Below, piece after piece: positions 30,891-36,837 of a stretch of 36,837 nt of DNA (positions are counted from its first letter, which is position 1; each line of letters opens with the position of its first letter). Position numbers and translations under genes: made by a program. Source of the stretch: Intestinibacillus sp964580155. Lineage in GTDB: Bacteria; Bacillota; Clostridia; Oscillospirales; Butyricicoccaceae. Below the pieces are notes generated by a model, which was given only the letters and a program-made list of their open reading frames with translations, did no database searches and was not told the DNA's origin. The stretch is taken from NCBI GenBank assembly GCA_964580155.1, contig CAZOJP010000018.1, positions 1-36,837 on the forward strand, read 5' to 3'.

Positions 30891-31649
30891 CTAGAACCGT
30901 CCGCTCAGCACAAGCCCCATAATCGAGCAGTATTCGCGCAGATGGAGCGCGACGCGCTGATAGAGGTAGGGTGTCGGGGCGGGCAGCCCGTGGGGATCGA
31001 GTCCGGCGTGCAGCATGAGCCGCCGCGCACGCGCGAGATGAAAGTCGCTCGTGATGACCGCGGTCGTGCAGCCGTCCGGAAAGCGCTGCGCGAGCAGCAG
31101 CTTGGCGTTTGCGATGTTCTGGATGGTGTTGTTCGACGCATCGTCGAGCAGCAGACGCGCGGTGTCCGCGCCGTGCTTTTCAAGGTAGGCATACATCGCG
31201 GCGGCCTCGGTCACGGGCTCGTTCGCGCCCTGTCCGCCGCACAGCACCGCAACGGCCTGCGGATGGGTGTCGAGGTAGACAAGCGCGGTGTCCAGCCGCT
31301 TGGCAAGCGTCGCGCTCGGATGGTCAAGGGCATAGACCCGCGCACCGAGCACCAGCACGGCATCCGCGCGGTCGGCCTGCGTATCGGCGCGCATACCGTG
31401 CACAATCACGCCCTGCACAAGCACAAACGACACGACAAACGCGCCAAAGAGCACGCGCCCAATCCGCGCAATCGCGCGCGACAGGCGGCTGCGCGGAGCG
31501 GTGCGCACCGCGGCATATTGCGCGGCGCAGCACGCGGCGAGCGTGCACAGAAACAGTCCGCCAAAGCGCGAGGGCGCGGGGAAGAGCAGCGGCACGCCGC
31601 ACAAGGTGAGCGCAAGCGTGAGCCACTTCCAAAAGCGCTGCTCGGTCAT
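30891..31649 (-). CDS. YdcF/ElyC-like DUF218 membrane protein
   Basis: DUF218 proteins (ElyC, SanA, YdcF) are linked to envelope integrity, but their reaction is unclear. The 252 residues have three N-terminal hydrophobic segments (about 6-24, 30-45, 62-82). The DUF218 domain follows with ADAVLVLGARV, the CGGQGANEPVTEA motif, DDASNNTIQNIANAKLLL and VITSDFHLARARRL, all typical. The ATG at 31649 overlaps the stop of the ABC-F gene (ATGA), so they are translationally coupled. A longer start at 31694 lies inside that gene and is rejected. Confidence 0.88.
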   Translation of the reverse strand: MTEQRFWKWLTLALTLCGVPLLFPAPSRFGGLFLCTLAACCAAQYAAVRTAPRSRLSRAIARIGRVLFGAFVVSFVLVQGVIVHGMRADTQADRADAVLVLGARVYALDHPSATLAKRLDTALVYLDTHPQAVAVLCGGQGANEPVTEAAAMYAYLEKHGADTARLLLDDASNNTIQNIANAKLLLAQRFPDGCTTAVITSDFHLARARRLMLHAGLDPHGLPAPTPYLYQRVALHLREYCSIMGLVLSGRF

Positions 31650-33574
31650 GGGCCGTTCTCCAGTTCGTCGAGCGCGATGGAAACCGACTCCCACTCGTCA
31701 AGCTTGGCGGCGAGCGCCTCGTCGCAGGTCTGCTTTTCGGTCATCAGCTCGAGCAGCCTGGCGGAATCGCTGGACGCGTCCACCATGCACTGCTCCAAAT
31801 CGGCGGACTGGGTTTCAAGCTGCGCGATTTCGCGCTCGAGCGCGGCAAGCTGCTTTTGCAGCGGCTTTGCGCCGCCCGTGCGCTTTTTCTTTTCGGGCGG
31901 ACGCGGCACATCGTCAAGCGTGGGCACATCGCGCCGCGCCGGTGCAGGCGCATCCTGCGGAGTCGGCAGCGCGCCGCCACGCTCCATATAGGATAAAAAT
32001 TCCTCGTAGCTGCCCTGAAAATCGATCAGCCCACCGTCGCGCAGATAGAGCACGCGCGTGGCGAAGCGCTCGACAAAGTAGCGGTCGTGCGAGACAAACA
32101 GCAGCGTGCCCGTGAAGCCTTCGATCGCCTGCTCCAGCCATTCGCGCGCGAGGATGTCGAGATGGTTCGTCGGCTCGTCCAAAATGAGCATGTTGAGCGG
32201 ATCGTACAGCAGCTCGCACAGGCGCAGACGACTTTTTTCGCCGCCCGACAGGCTGCCCACCAGCTTGAGCTGATCCTCGCCCGTGAACTGGAACGCGCCC
32301 AGACGGTTGCGCGACTGCTGCATCGACCAGTTCTTGTCGTAAATCAGCGTGTCGATGAGGTTGCGGTTCTCGTTCGGAAAGTGCACCTTTTGCGGCAGAT
32401 AGGCCGGACGCAGCCCCACACCCTTGCGAATGGTGCCTGCGTCCGCGGCTTCCTCGCCGAGCAGCAGGCGCAGCAGCGTGGTCTTGCCTGCGCCGTTGTC
32501 GCCGAGCAGGGCAATGCGCTCGCGGTTGCGCACGTTAAAGCTTACGTCCTGTAATATAATGCGGTTTTCATAACTCTTTGTAATGCCGCGAACCTTGAGA
32601 ACCTCCTCGGTTTCGTAGTTTGGGTCGCCGAAGGTCAGGCTCATGCGCTTTTCCGGACGGGGGCGATCGGTGACCTTCATGCGCGCGATGCGCTTGTCGA
32701 TGGAGGCGGCGCGCTTGGCGAGGTGCTCGGTGCCGTGCTCGTGCATTTTGCGCGAGGTGGCTTCCAGACGCTTGCGCTCGGCCAGCTCGTTTTCGTGCTG
32801 TGCCTGCTGCAGCGCAAGGCGGCGCGGACGCTCCTCGGCGTAGAAGGAATAGGAGCCGGCATAGAAGTCGACCTTGTGGTCGTGCAGCTCGATGATGCGC
32901 GTGCAGCAGCGGTCGAGAAACCAGCGATCGTGCGAAATGGTGAGCACGGTGCCGCGGTAGCCGTCGAGGTATTCGCCGAGCCAGGCGACCGCGCCCATGT
33001 CGAGGTGGTTTGTCGGCTCGTCGAGCAGCAGGATATCGGTCTGCTCCAAAATGATGCGCGCGAGGTTGACGCGGGTTTGCTCGCCGCCGGACAGCAGCGC
33101 GAAGGGCTGGCTGCGCTGCGCGGCAGGGATTTCCAGACCGTTTGCGACCTTGTCAATCTGAAAATCGTGGTTGTAGCCGCCGAGGGCTTCCAGCCGCTGA
33201 CCGAGCGCGCCGTAGCGCTTGAGCAGGCCGGCATTGTACGCGTCGCGCGCCATTTCCGCCTCCAGCTCGACCATTTGACGGGCGATGTCGTCGCTTTCGC
33301 GGAAGGCAAGGCGCAGCACATCGTCGACGGTCGCGCCGGACGCGACGACGGGCATCTGGTCGATGATGCCGACGGTGCGCCCTGCGCCGATGGAAAAGGA
33401 GCCGTCGTCATGCGGCAGGCGGCCGGTCAGGATGCGCAGCAGGGTGGTTTTGCCGGTGCCGTTTGCGCCGAGCAGCGCGACTTTTTCGCCGGGCTGGATG
33501 TCGAAGCTGATGTGATCGAGGATCAGCCGGTCGCCGTAATATTTTGTTAAGTTTTGAATGGACAGATCGGCCAT
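31646..33574 (-). CDS. ABC-F family ATP-binding protein
   Basis: ABC-F proteins are soluble twin-ATPase factors that act on ribosomes; some give antibiotic resistance and others tune translation. The 642 residues hold two ATPase cassettes. The first has Walker A GANGTGKTT near 36-44, signature LSGGEQTR and Walker B LLLDEPTNHLD. The second has GDNGAGKTT, LSGGEKSR and LILDEPTNHLD. A charged inter-domain linker (about 245-305) and a C-terminal coiled coil (about 575-640) are present. ATG 33574 with AGGTG is preferred over TTG 33592. The housekeeping context argues against a resistance role. Confidence 0.95.
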   Translation of the reverse strand: MADLSIQNLTKYYGDRLILDHISFDIQPGEKVALLGANGTGKTTLLRILTGRLPHDDGSFSIGAGRTVGIIDQMPVVASGATVDDVLRLAFRESDDIARQMVELEAEMARDAYNAGLLKRYGALGQRLEALGGYNHDFQIDKVANGLEIPAAQRSQPFALLSGGEQTRVNLARIILEQTDILLLDEPTNHLDMGAVAWLGEYLDGYRGTVLTISHDRWFLDRCCTRIIELHDHKVDFYAGSYSFYAEERPRRLALQQAQHENELAERKRLEATSRKMHEHGTEHLAKRAASIDKRIARMKVTDRPRPEKRMSLTFGDPNYETEEVLKVRGITKSYENRIILQDVSFNVRNRERIALLGDNGAGKTTLLRLLLGEEAADAGTIRKGVGLRPAYLPQKVHFPNENRNLIDTLIYDKNWSMQQSRNRLGAFQFTGEDQLKLVGSLSGGEKSRLRLCELLYDPLNMLILDEPTNHLDILAREWLEQAIEGFTGTLLFVSHDRYFVERFATRVLYLRDGGLIDFQGSYEEFLSYMERGGALPTPQDAPAPARRDVPTLDDVPRPPEKKKRTGGAKPLQKQLAALEREIAQLETQSADLEQCMVDASSDSARLLELMTEKQTCDEALAAKLDEWESVSIALDELENGP

Positions 33575-33614
33575 ACTATCACCTGTGGTCAAAAAATGTG
33601 GATGAAAAACAGAG

Positions 33615-33633
33615 GGGCGGCTGATAGCCGCCC
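33615..33633 (-). terminator. Terminator of the GDPD-like gene
   Basis: On the minus strand, GGGCGGCT and AGCCGCCC flank ATC and are followed by CTCTGTTTTT. The repeat unit at 33680-33750 lies between it and the gene, so that repeat is transcribed. Confidence 0.8.
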
Positions 33634-33679
33634 GAAGTGGTCATTTTGGCAGTCTGAGAATGCTGCGCGCCCTCATCCC

Positions 33680-33750
33680 CCGTCCCGCCCGCAGGCGACA
33701 GTGCCCGCACCGGCGAGGTGCCGCGACAGTGCCCGCACCGGCGAGGTGCT
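33680..33750 (-). repeat. Tandem 28-base repeat touching the GDPD-like stop codon
   Basis: Two copies of a 28-base unit (33695-33722 and 33723-33750) each contain the 22-base element CGACAGTGCCCGC-A-CCGGCGAG. The second copy runs into the stop codon at 33749-33751. A CCCCCGTCCCGCCC element (33677-33690) follows on the far side. The order read from the gene matches that after dnaA and serS. Confidence 0.85.
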
Positions 33751-34474
33751 AGAGGGTGAACTGCGTTTGATCGGCATCGGTGGGCAGCAGGCCGTAGGCG
33801 ATGTCGGGGCGCAGGGTTTCGATGAAATTGACACCCATGCCGATGAGGCGCTGCAGCATGGCTTCGTCGTGGCATTCGGTGGTGGCAATCAGCAGCCCGA
33901 CCGAATGCGCGGCTTCGCACAGCGCGGCGGTGATGACACCGGGCGCGACGCGCAGACCGAAAAGCCCCGCGGCTTGCGCGGCGTGCAAAAGCGCGTTCTG
34001 GTTTTCGGGCGCTTCGAGCACGTCGGCCATGAACTGCAGGGTGGGGAAGCGCGCGGCGAGCTTTGCCGCCTGCTCCAGCGTCAGTTCGGTGAAGTAAGCG
34101 CCCTCGGCATAGTCCGCGTGATGCAGCGCGAGCTGAAGCTGCGCGCAGGAGGTGACGTCCTTGAGATGGATGCACAGCTTGGCAGCGCACGATTTGGCAA
34201 GCTCGACGGCCTGCCCGACCGAAACAATCTTGGGATAAGCCGCGCGCGCTTCGGCAAAGGTCGCGTCGGACAGCGCAAGGCGCGAGCCGTCCGCCAGAGT
34301 GTAGCCGCCGTTTGCGCACAGCACGGCAATGCCGTCCGCCGTCACGTCAAGATCGACCGCACAGCCGCTTGCACCTGCCTCGTTGCCCGCCATAACGGCT
34401 TCCAGACTGTCCGCATCCGTGCCAAGGCAGGCGGGCGCAGACACAATGAAGATGTCGGTATAATTGATTAACAT
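33749..34474 (-). CDS. GDPD-fold protein lacking catalytic histidines
   Basis: The overall pattern is that of glycerophosphodiester phosphodiesterases (a TIM barrel): VSAPACLGTDADSLEAVMAGNEAGASG-CAVDLDVTADGIAVLCANG. The usual N-terminal HRG is replaced by SAP, EnT by DS, ExD by DLD, and the second catalytic HD by AN. Both active-site histidines are therefore missing. The C-terminal half keeps the LRPDIAYGLLPTDADQ pattern, like the MISDRPD region of the family. The start ATG 34474 follows AGAGG; its 241 residues are normal for the fold. It probably binds rather than hydrolyses something, or has a different chemistry. Confidence 0.7.
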   Translation of the reverse strand: MLINYTDIFIVSAPACLGTDADSLEAVMAGNEAGASGCAVDLDVTADGIAVLCANGGYTLADGSRLALSDATFAEARAAYPKIVSVGQAVELAKSCAAKLCIHLKDVTSCAQLQLALHHADYAEGAYFTELTLEQAAKLAARFPTLQFMADVLEAPENQNALLHAAQAAGLFGLRVAPGVITAALCEAAHSVGLLIATTECHDEAMLQRLIGMGVNFIETLRPDIAYGLLPTDADQTQFTL

Positions 34475-34537
34475 AGTTTTGAAGCCTCTTTTATCACAAA
34501 AACGATGACGCACGCAGCACGCACGCCGAGAGAACGA

Positions 34538-35056
34538 TTACACCGTTTCCGGTGCTTCGTAGGTTTGGCCGCAGGTGTCCACGGTGACGCGCTGCATGCG
34601 CTGATCCGCACGCGGACGGTCGTTATAGTCGCGGGGCGCGTTTACGATCGTGTCGCAGGCCTCGATGCCCTCGATGATTTTGCCGAAGGCGGCGTACTGG
34701 CCGTCCAGATGGGGGGAATCCGTGGTCATGATGAAGAACTGGCTGCCTGCGGAGTCGGGCACGGCGGTGCGCGCCATGGAGAGCACGCCGCGCGTGTGCA
34801 CGAGATCGTTGCGGAAGCCGTTTGCGGTGAATTCGCCGCGAATGCAGTAGTCCGGTCCGCCCATGCCGGTGCCCTGCGGATCGCCGCCCTGGATCATAAA
34901 GCCCGGAATAACGCGGTGGAAAATCGTGCCGTCATAAAAACCGCTCTGCACGAGCGAAACGAAGTTGCGCACGGTGTTGGGCGCGATTTCCGGATAAAGC
35001 TCGGCGCGGATGCGGTCGCCGTTTTCCATTTCGATTGTAACAATGGGATTGGACAT
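34538..35056 (-). CDS. Peptidyl-prolyl cis-trans isomerase, cyclophilin type
   Basis: Cyclophilins speed rotation about proline bonds during protein folding. The 172 residues are a complete single domain with the catalytic core FHRVIPGFMIQGGDP (R48, F53, Q56) and GSQFFIMTTDSPHLDGQYAAFG. There is no signal peptide, so it is cytoplasmic. ATG 35056 has AGGAG ten bases upstream. The GDPD-like gene follows after 63 bases, perhaps in the same transcript. Confidence 0.95.
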   Translation of the reverse strand: MSNPIVTIEMENGDRIRAELYPEIAPNTVRNFVSLVQSGFYDGTIFHRVIPGFMIQGGDPQGTGMGGPDYCIRGEFTANGFRNDLVHTRGVLSMARTAVPDSAGSQFFIMTTDSPHLDGQYAAFGKIIEGIEACDTIVNAPRDYNDRPRADQRMQRVTVDTCGQTYEAPETV

Positions 35057-35266
35057 TATGATTGTCTCCTATTCTTCATAAAAACAAAAGTTTATTTTAA
35101 ATATCATGTATCAGCTTTTTCTATTTTATCAAAGTTTGCCGTTTCGGGCAAGGTGCAATACACGCGAAATCCAGAAATATTTGCCGGTATCCCGCAATTT
35201 CTTTTGCACATACTGTTTATAACGCCGTTGACGGACACAGTGTATGCCAAAAAAGGGGGAGTACCG

Positions 35267-35458
35267 ATGAAAAAAAAGCAGAGAAATTGGCGCTTTGACG
35301 CGACCGAGGCGAACAGCCGCTATGCCGCGCAAGCGTACGGGGACCGCATGTATCAGACCGACCCGCTGGTCGAGGCGTGCCGGAAGGATCACATCGAGCC
35401 GCCGTCGACCCAGACCGCAAACGACACCAGAAGATGGTGTTTGGAGCACGAAACGTAA
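35267..35458 (+). CDS. Small uncharacterised basic protein
   Basis: I recognise no family for this 63-residue product (MKKKQRNWRFDATEANSRYA at the start, WCLEHET at the end). It is hydrophilic, without a membrane segment or signal peptide. AAGGGGGAG six bases before the ATG and a clean stop at 35456-35458 support translation. An upstream extension of the same frame runs antisense through the cyclophilin gene and is not real. The assembly gap begins 31 bases later, so a partner gene could be missing. Confidence 0.6.
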   Translation: MKKKQRNWRFDATEANSRYAAQAYGDRMYQTDPLVEACRKDHIEPPSTQTANDTRRWCLEHET

Positions 35459-35489
35459 CACAAACGGCGCGGAACCGGTGCGGCGCGGC

Positions 35490-35589
35490 NNNNNNNNNNN
35501 NNNNNNNNNNNNNNNNNNNNNNNNNNNNNNNNNNNNNNNNNNNNNNNNNNNNNNNNNNNNNNNNNNNNNNNNNNNNNNNNNNNNNNNNN
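35490..35589. other. Assembly gap (100 N)
   Basis: Exactly 100 undetermined bases join two contigs. The true distance and content are unknown, and the order of the LacI regulator relative to the genes before it is not proven by this sequence. Confidence 0.98.
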
Positions 35590-35602
35590 TTAGTAAAGCG
35601 GT

Positions 35603-35631
35603 TTGCATTTCTCAAAAAATCGTGTTATACT
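35603..35631 (+). promoter_or_regulatory. Promoter of the LacI-type regulator
   Basis: TTGCAT (35603-35608) and TATACT (35626-35631) are separated by 17 bases, 38 bases before the GTG start. Confidence 0.65.
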
Positions 35632-35669
35632 CGAAGCACACGAAAAAACCGCGAAAGGTTGTGTGCAGG

Positions 35670-36662
35670 GTGAAGGACAGGAAAAAATATACCATCGCGG
35701 ACATCGCGCGGGAAGCCGGAGTTTCCAAAACGACGGTGTCCTTTTTCCTCAACGGCAAGGTCAATAAAATGTCGCAGGAGACGCAGGCGCGCATCGCGGA
35801 GGTCGTCGAGCGGCTGCAATACCGTCCGAGCCTTGCCGCGCGCATGCTGGGGGCCGACCGCTCCCACCTCATCGGCGTGGTCATCGGCGACATCACAAAC
35901 GGCTTTTCCAACCAGCTTGTCAAGGGCATCGACGAGGTGTGCCGCCAGCGCGGCTACCAAATGATCGTGGGCAGCTCGGACTATCACGGCGAGGAGGAGC
36001 AGCAGCACATCGGCCGCCTGCTCGATATGAACGTGGACGGGCTGATCGTGCAGCCGACCGTGCAGTTTTCCGGCGACGAGGTGCTCGGCGGGCCGCCGGT
36101 TGTGTTTGTGGACAGCCGCCCCGAGGGGGACTGGCCGTGGGTGCACACGAGCAACTACGAAGCGTCGCAGCAGGCGATTCACGCGTGCGTGGAGCGCGGC
36201 TACGACAGCTGCCTCATGCTCACCGCCGCGCCCGAGCACATGATTCCGCGCATTGAGCGCATGAATGGCTGTCTGGACGCGCTGCGCGAAACCGAGCTGC
36301 ACTGCCGCGTCAAGGTCATCGGCGCGGACACGCCGGACGAGGACATCCTGCGCGTGGTGCGCGCACAGCTCGCGCCGGGCAAGCGGCTGCTCGTGTATGT
36401 CACAAGCTGCTGGCTGCTGGGCAAGGTCTTTCTGGCGCTTGCGCCCCTACGCGACCAAATTCCGCAGCAAATCGGGCTGCTGGGCTTCGATTCGACCGAA
36501 TGGTGCGATCTTTCCGTGCCGACCGTGTCCACGATCGTGCAGCCCACGTTCGAAGCGGGCGTTGCAGCGGCGCAGATGCTGCTCGCGCGCATCGAGGGCG
36601 GCGCGGAAAGCGAGGCGGAGTGCGTCCTGCCATGCGAAATCTGCTGGCGGCAGTCCACCTAA
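35670..36662 (+). CDS. LacI-family transcriptional regulator
   Basis: The 330 residues have an N-terminal LacI-type helix-turn-helix (TIADIAREAGVSKTTVSFFL, about 8-27) with the hinge helix region RPSLAARML near 52-60. A periplasmic-binding-protein-like effector domain follows (HLIGVVIGDITNGFSNQLVKGI, DGLIVQPT, GLLGFDSTEWCDLSVPTVSTIVQP). GTG 35670 is chosen since AAAGG lies 11 bases upstream and the HTH begins eight residues later. No sugar operon is adjacent in the window, so the ligand cannot be guessed. Confidence 0.92.
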   Translation: MKDRKKYTIADIAREAGVSKTTVSFFLNGKVNKMSQETQARIAEVVERLQYRPSLAARMLGADRSHLIGVVIGDITNGFSNQLVKGIDEVCRQRGYQMIVGSSDYHGEEEQQHIGRLLDMNVDGLIVQPTVQFSGDEVLGGPPVVFVDSRPEGDWPWVHTSNYEASQQAIHACVERGYDSCLMLTAAPEHMIPRIERMNGCLDALRETELHCRVKVIGADTPDEDILRVVRAQLAPGKRLLVYVTSCWLLGKVFLALAPLRDQIPQQIGLLGFDSTEWCDLSVPTVSTIVQPTFEAGVAAAQMLLARIEGGAESEAECVLPCEICWRQST

Positions 36663-36672
36663 GACCGAAAGG

Positions 36673-36695
36673 GCATGCGCACGCGCACGCGCATG
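36673..36695. other. Palindrome after the LacI gene
   Basis: GCATGCGC and GCGCATGC flank an alternating purine-pyrimidine ACGCGCAC core. It could be a weak terminator or a Z-DNA-prone element. No T-run follows. Confidence 0.45.
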
Positions 36696-36733
36696 CTCAC
36701 AAATCCCGCGCGCAACAAAGTTTGCGAAAGGTG

Positions 36734-36762
36734 TTGACAAGTGTAAAATTACTTGTTATAAT
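36734..36762 (+). promoter_or_regulatory. tRNA-Gly promoter
   Basis: Perfect TTGACA (36734-36739) and TATAAT (36757-36762) boxes are separated by 17 bases, about 20 bases before the tRNA. Confidence 0.9.
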
Positions 36763-36782
36763 ATTCAAGTCCCAGGTAACCC

Positions 36783-36837
36783 GCGGGTGTAGTTCAATGG
36801 TAGAATGTCAGCCTTCCAAGCTGAACACGTGGGTTCG
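36783..36837 (+). tRNA. tRNA-Gly (anticodon TCC), 5' part
   Basis: The sequence starts GCGGGTGTAGTTCAATGGTA and has an anticodon stem TCAGC/GCTGA around loop CTTCCAA, giving anticodon TCC. The acceptor 5' strand, D arm and anticodon arm are complete. The window ends in the T loop (GGGTTCG), so the 3' end is not visible. Confidence 0.93.

Noticed and set aside
34505..35458. A 317-codon rightward frame ending in the small protein
   Set aside because: Most of it is antisense to the cyclophilin gene. Only the last 63 codons have their own ribosome site.
1..36837. CRISPR arrays, insertion sequences, prophage or defence genes
   Set aside because: No regularly spaced repeats, transposase, integrase, phage or restriction genes were seen. 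The tandem 28-base pair at 33695-33750 has no spacers.

Overview
The window looks like the replication-origin neighbourhood of a GC-rich, low-redundancy Clostridia chromosome. It is probably a gut butyrate producer of the Oscillospirales type (Butyricicoccus/Agathobaculum-like); this is inferred from gene content and order, not from a search. The evidence is the cluster rpmH-rnpA-yidD-yidC-jag-mnmE-mnmG-rsmG-noc-parA-parB next to dnaA, the Bacillus/Clostridium style of RBS (GGAGG), the Noc/ParB pair with parS sites, and a butyryl-CoA dehydrogenase/EtfBA operon. Two runs of N are assembly gaps: 19886-19895 (inside etfB) and 35490-35589 (100 N).

Layout. 1-298: dispersed repeat abutting the dnaA stop codon. 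299-1606: dnaA, leftward. 1970-12611: rightward origin cluster carrying ribosomal protein L34, RNase P protein, membrane insertion (YidD, YidC, Jag), tRNA U34 modification (MnmE, MnmG), 16S rRNA methylation (RsmG) and chromosome segregation (Noc, ParA, ParB and a small coiled-coil membrane protein). DnaA-box clusters lie in the rpmH-rnpA gap, in the mnmE-mnmG gap (with an AT-rich tract, my best oriC candidate), inside rsmG, and in front of tepA. parS sites sit between noc and parA. 12670-18132: seryl-tRNA synthetase of an unusual type, a UPF0303/HbpS-like protein, an S-layer-homology protein broken by one in-frame TAG (leftward), and glutamine-dependent NAD synthetase. 18534-21624: bcd-etfB-etfA. 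21890-25812: TepA-like ClpP-fold protease, an SNF-family sodium symporter, and a secreted HAD phosphatase.

25971-35056 runs leftward: M18 aminopeptidase, coaE, Sua5-type threonylcarbamoyl-AMP synthase, prfA, a DUF218/YdcF membrane protein, an ABC-F ATPase, a GDPD-fold protein lacking its catalytic histidines, and a cyclophilin. 35267-36837 runs rightward again: a 63-residue unknown protein, the assembly gap, a LacI-type regulator, and the first 55 bases of a tRNA-Gly(TCC) that continues past the window.

The most distinctive feature not explained by genes is a modular GC-rich repeat family. It touches the stop codons of dnaA, the GDPD-like gene and serS, and fills the gap between the Sua5 gene and coaE. 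It contains a 36-base nested hairpin, a 22-base GC-rich unit, and a 220-base module present twice in opposite orientation. Most of the window is housekeeping. I did not find a defence island, CRISPR array, prophage, insertion sequence or rRNA.
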